Source of the DNA: an uncultured Labedella sp.
GTDB lineage: Bacteria > Actinomycetota > Actinomycetes > Actinomycetales > Microbacteriaceae
DNA: 5,032 nt
NCBI GenBank assembly: GCA_934636065.1
Contig: CAKTZW010000199.1
Location: 1-5,032 of the forward strand
Direction of reading: 5' to 3'
How positions within the stretch are numbered: position 1 is the stretch's first letter; each line of letters opens with the position of its first letter. A program made the translations under genes and the position numbers. Positions 4,876 to 5,032 of the stretch are shown here, one piece after another. The notes beneath the pieces are model-generated. The model saw only the letters and a list, made by a program, of their open reading frames with translations, was not told the origin of the DNA and did no database searches.

Positions 4876-5032
4876 ATGGCCCCCCACCAGCACGATGACG
4901 CGTTCCCCCCGCGCGCGAACGGCACCCCCGCGTCGACGCATGCACACGACGAGGCGCACCGCGCCCTGGACGCCGATCGCGCCGTCGACGCGGACGAGGC
5001 CCGCGGCCCCGATCTCCCCCACATCCCCGTCC
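4876..5032 (+). CDS. N-terminal fragment, probable hemolysin III / PAQR-family membrane protein (TrhA-like); runs off right edge
   Basis: Fifty-two codons from ATG 4876 are open to the window end. The encoded stretch (MAPHQHDDAFPPRANGTP at the start) is hydrophilic and rich in His, Asp, Ala and Arg, without a signal peptide or membrane segment, and ends DLPHIPV. The hemolysin III assignment rests on two points: a divergent hemolysin III gene is the known neighbour of this prenyltransferase in M. tuberculosis (Rv1085c next to Rv1086), and actinobacterial members often carry a charged N-terminal tail ending in a short Leu-Pro-containing segment before the first membrane helix. The catalytic-like His/Asp residues of the PAQR core would lie beyond the window. 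The ATG is supported by the -10 hexamer 6 nt upstream. That it is a gene is fairly sure; the product is inferred from context. Confidence 0.6.
   Translation, partial: MAPHQHDDAFPPRANGTPASTHAHDEAHRALDADRAVDADEARGPDLPHIPV

Noticed and set aside
4780..5022. 81-residue N-terminal extension of the prenyltransferase
   Set aside because: The extension has no family homology, crosses the divergent gene and both promoters, and the GTG at 4779 has a well-placed -10 element.

Overview
The window looks like high-GC actinobacterial chromosome, most probably Microbacteriaceae (Microbacterium-like). Reasons: strong G/C preference at third codon positions with CTC-rich leucine usage, GTG starts, several leaderless-type promoters, and a gene order resembling what I recall of the Mycobacterium tuberculosis Rv1085c-Rv1098c neighbourhood (hemolysin III, Z-isoprenyl diphosphate synthase, phoH2, fumarase). 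The genus is inference; no rRNA or other marker is present.

Layout, left to right. Bases 1-254 (minus strand) encode the C-terminal part of the HATPase domain of a histidine kinase that looks proteobacterial (RegB/RoxS-like). It is cut at the N-box and joined within the 7-bp sequence 248-254 to the last 32 codons of a class II fumarase on the plus strand (250-348). This abrupt join, with different codon usage on each side, is either a contig chimera or an illegitimate insertion into fumC. From 349 on, the sequence reads as one normal chromosome: a short A24 prepilin peptidase (428-1009, minus), a 193-bp intergenic region holding three 14-bp tandem repeats and a strong hairpin, a PIN-PhoH ATPase/RNase (1203-2591, minus), a 208-bp intergenic region rich in dyads, a class V PLP-dependent aminotransferase-like enzyme (2800-3969, minus), a cis-prenyltransferase (3994-4779, minus), and, diverging from it, the 5' end of a gene that is probably hemolysin III/TrhA (from 4876, plus).

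Transcription: the prenyltransferase and aminotransferase genes are 24 bp apart and form an operon. phoH and the prepilin peptidase gene probably each have their own promoter. Three genes (prepilin peptidase, prenyltransferase, TrhA-like) have a TANNNT -10 element ending exactly 6 nt before the start codon and no Shine-Dalgarno, which is the signature of leaderless mRNAs. phoH and the aminotransferase gene have Shine-Dalgarno sequences instead.

The genes are mostly housekeeping: TCA cycle (fumarase), polyprenyl/Z-FPP synthesis, RNA metabolism (PhoH) and pilin or pseudopilin processing. I see no CRISPR, transposase, tRNA, rRNA or phage gene and no convincing new multi-gene system. The points most worth a second look are the chimeric junction, the recurring leaderless promoter geometry, the iterated repeat upstream of the prepilin peptidase gene, and a chain-length-determining Leu in the prenyltransferase.
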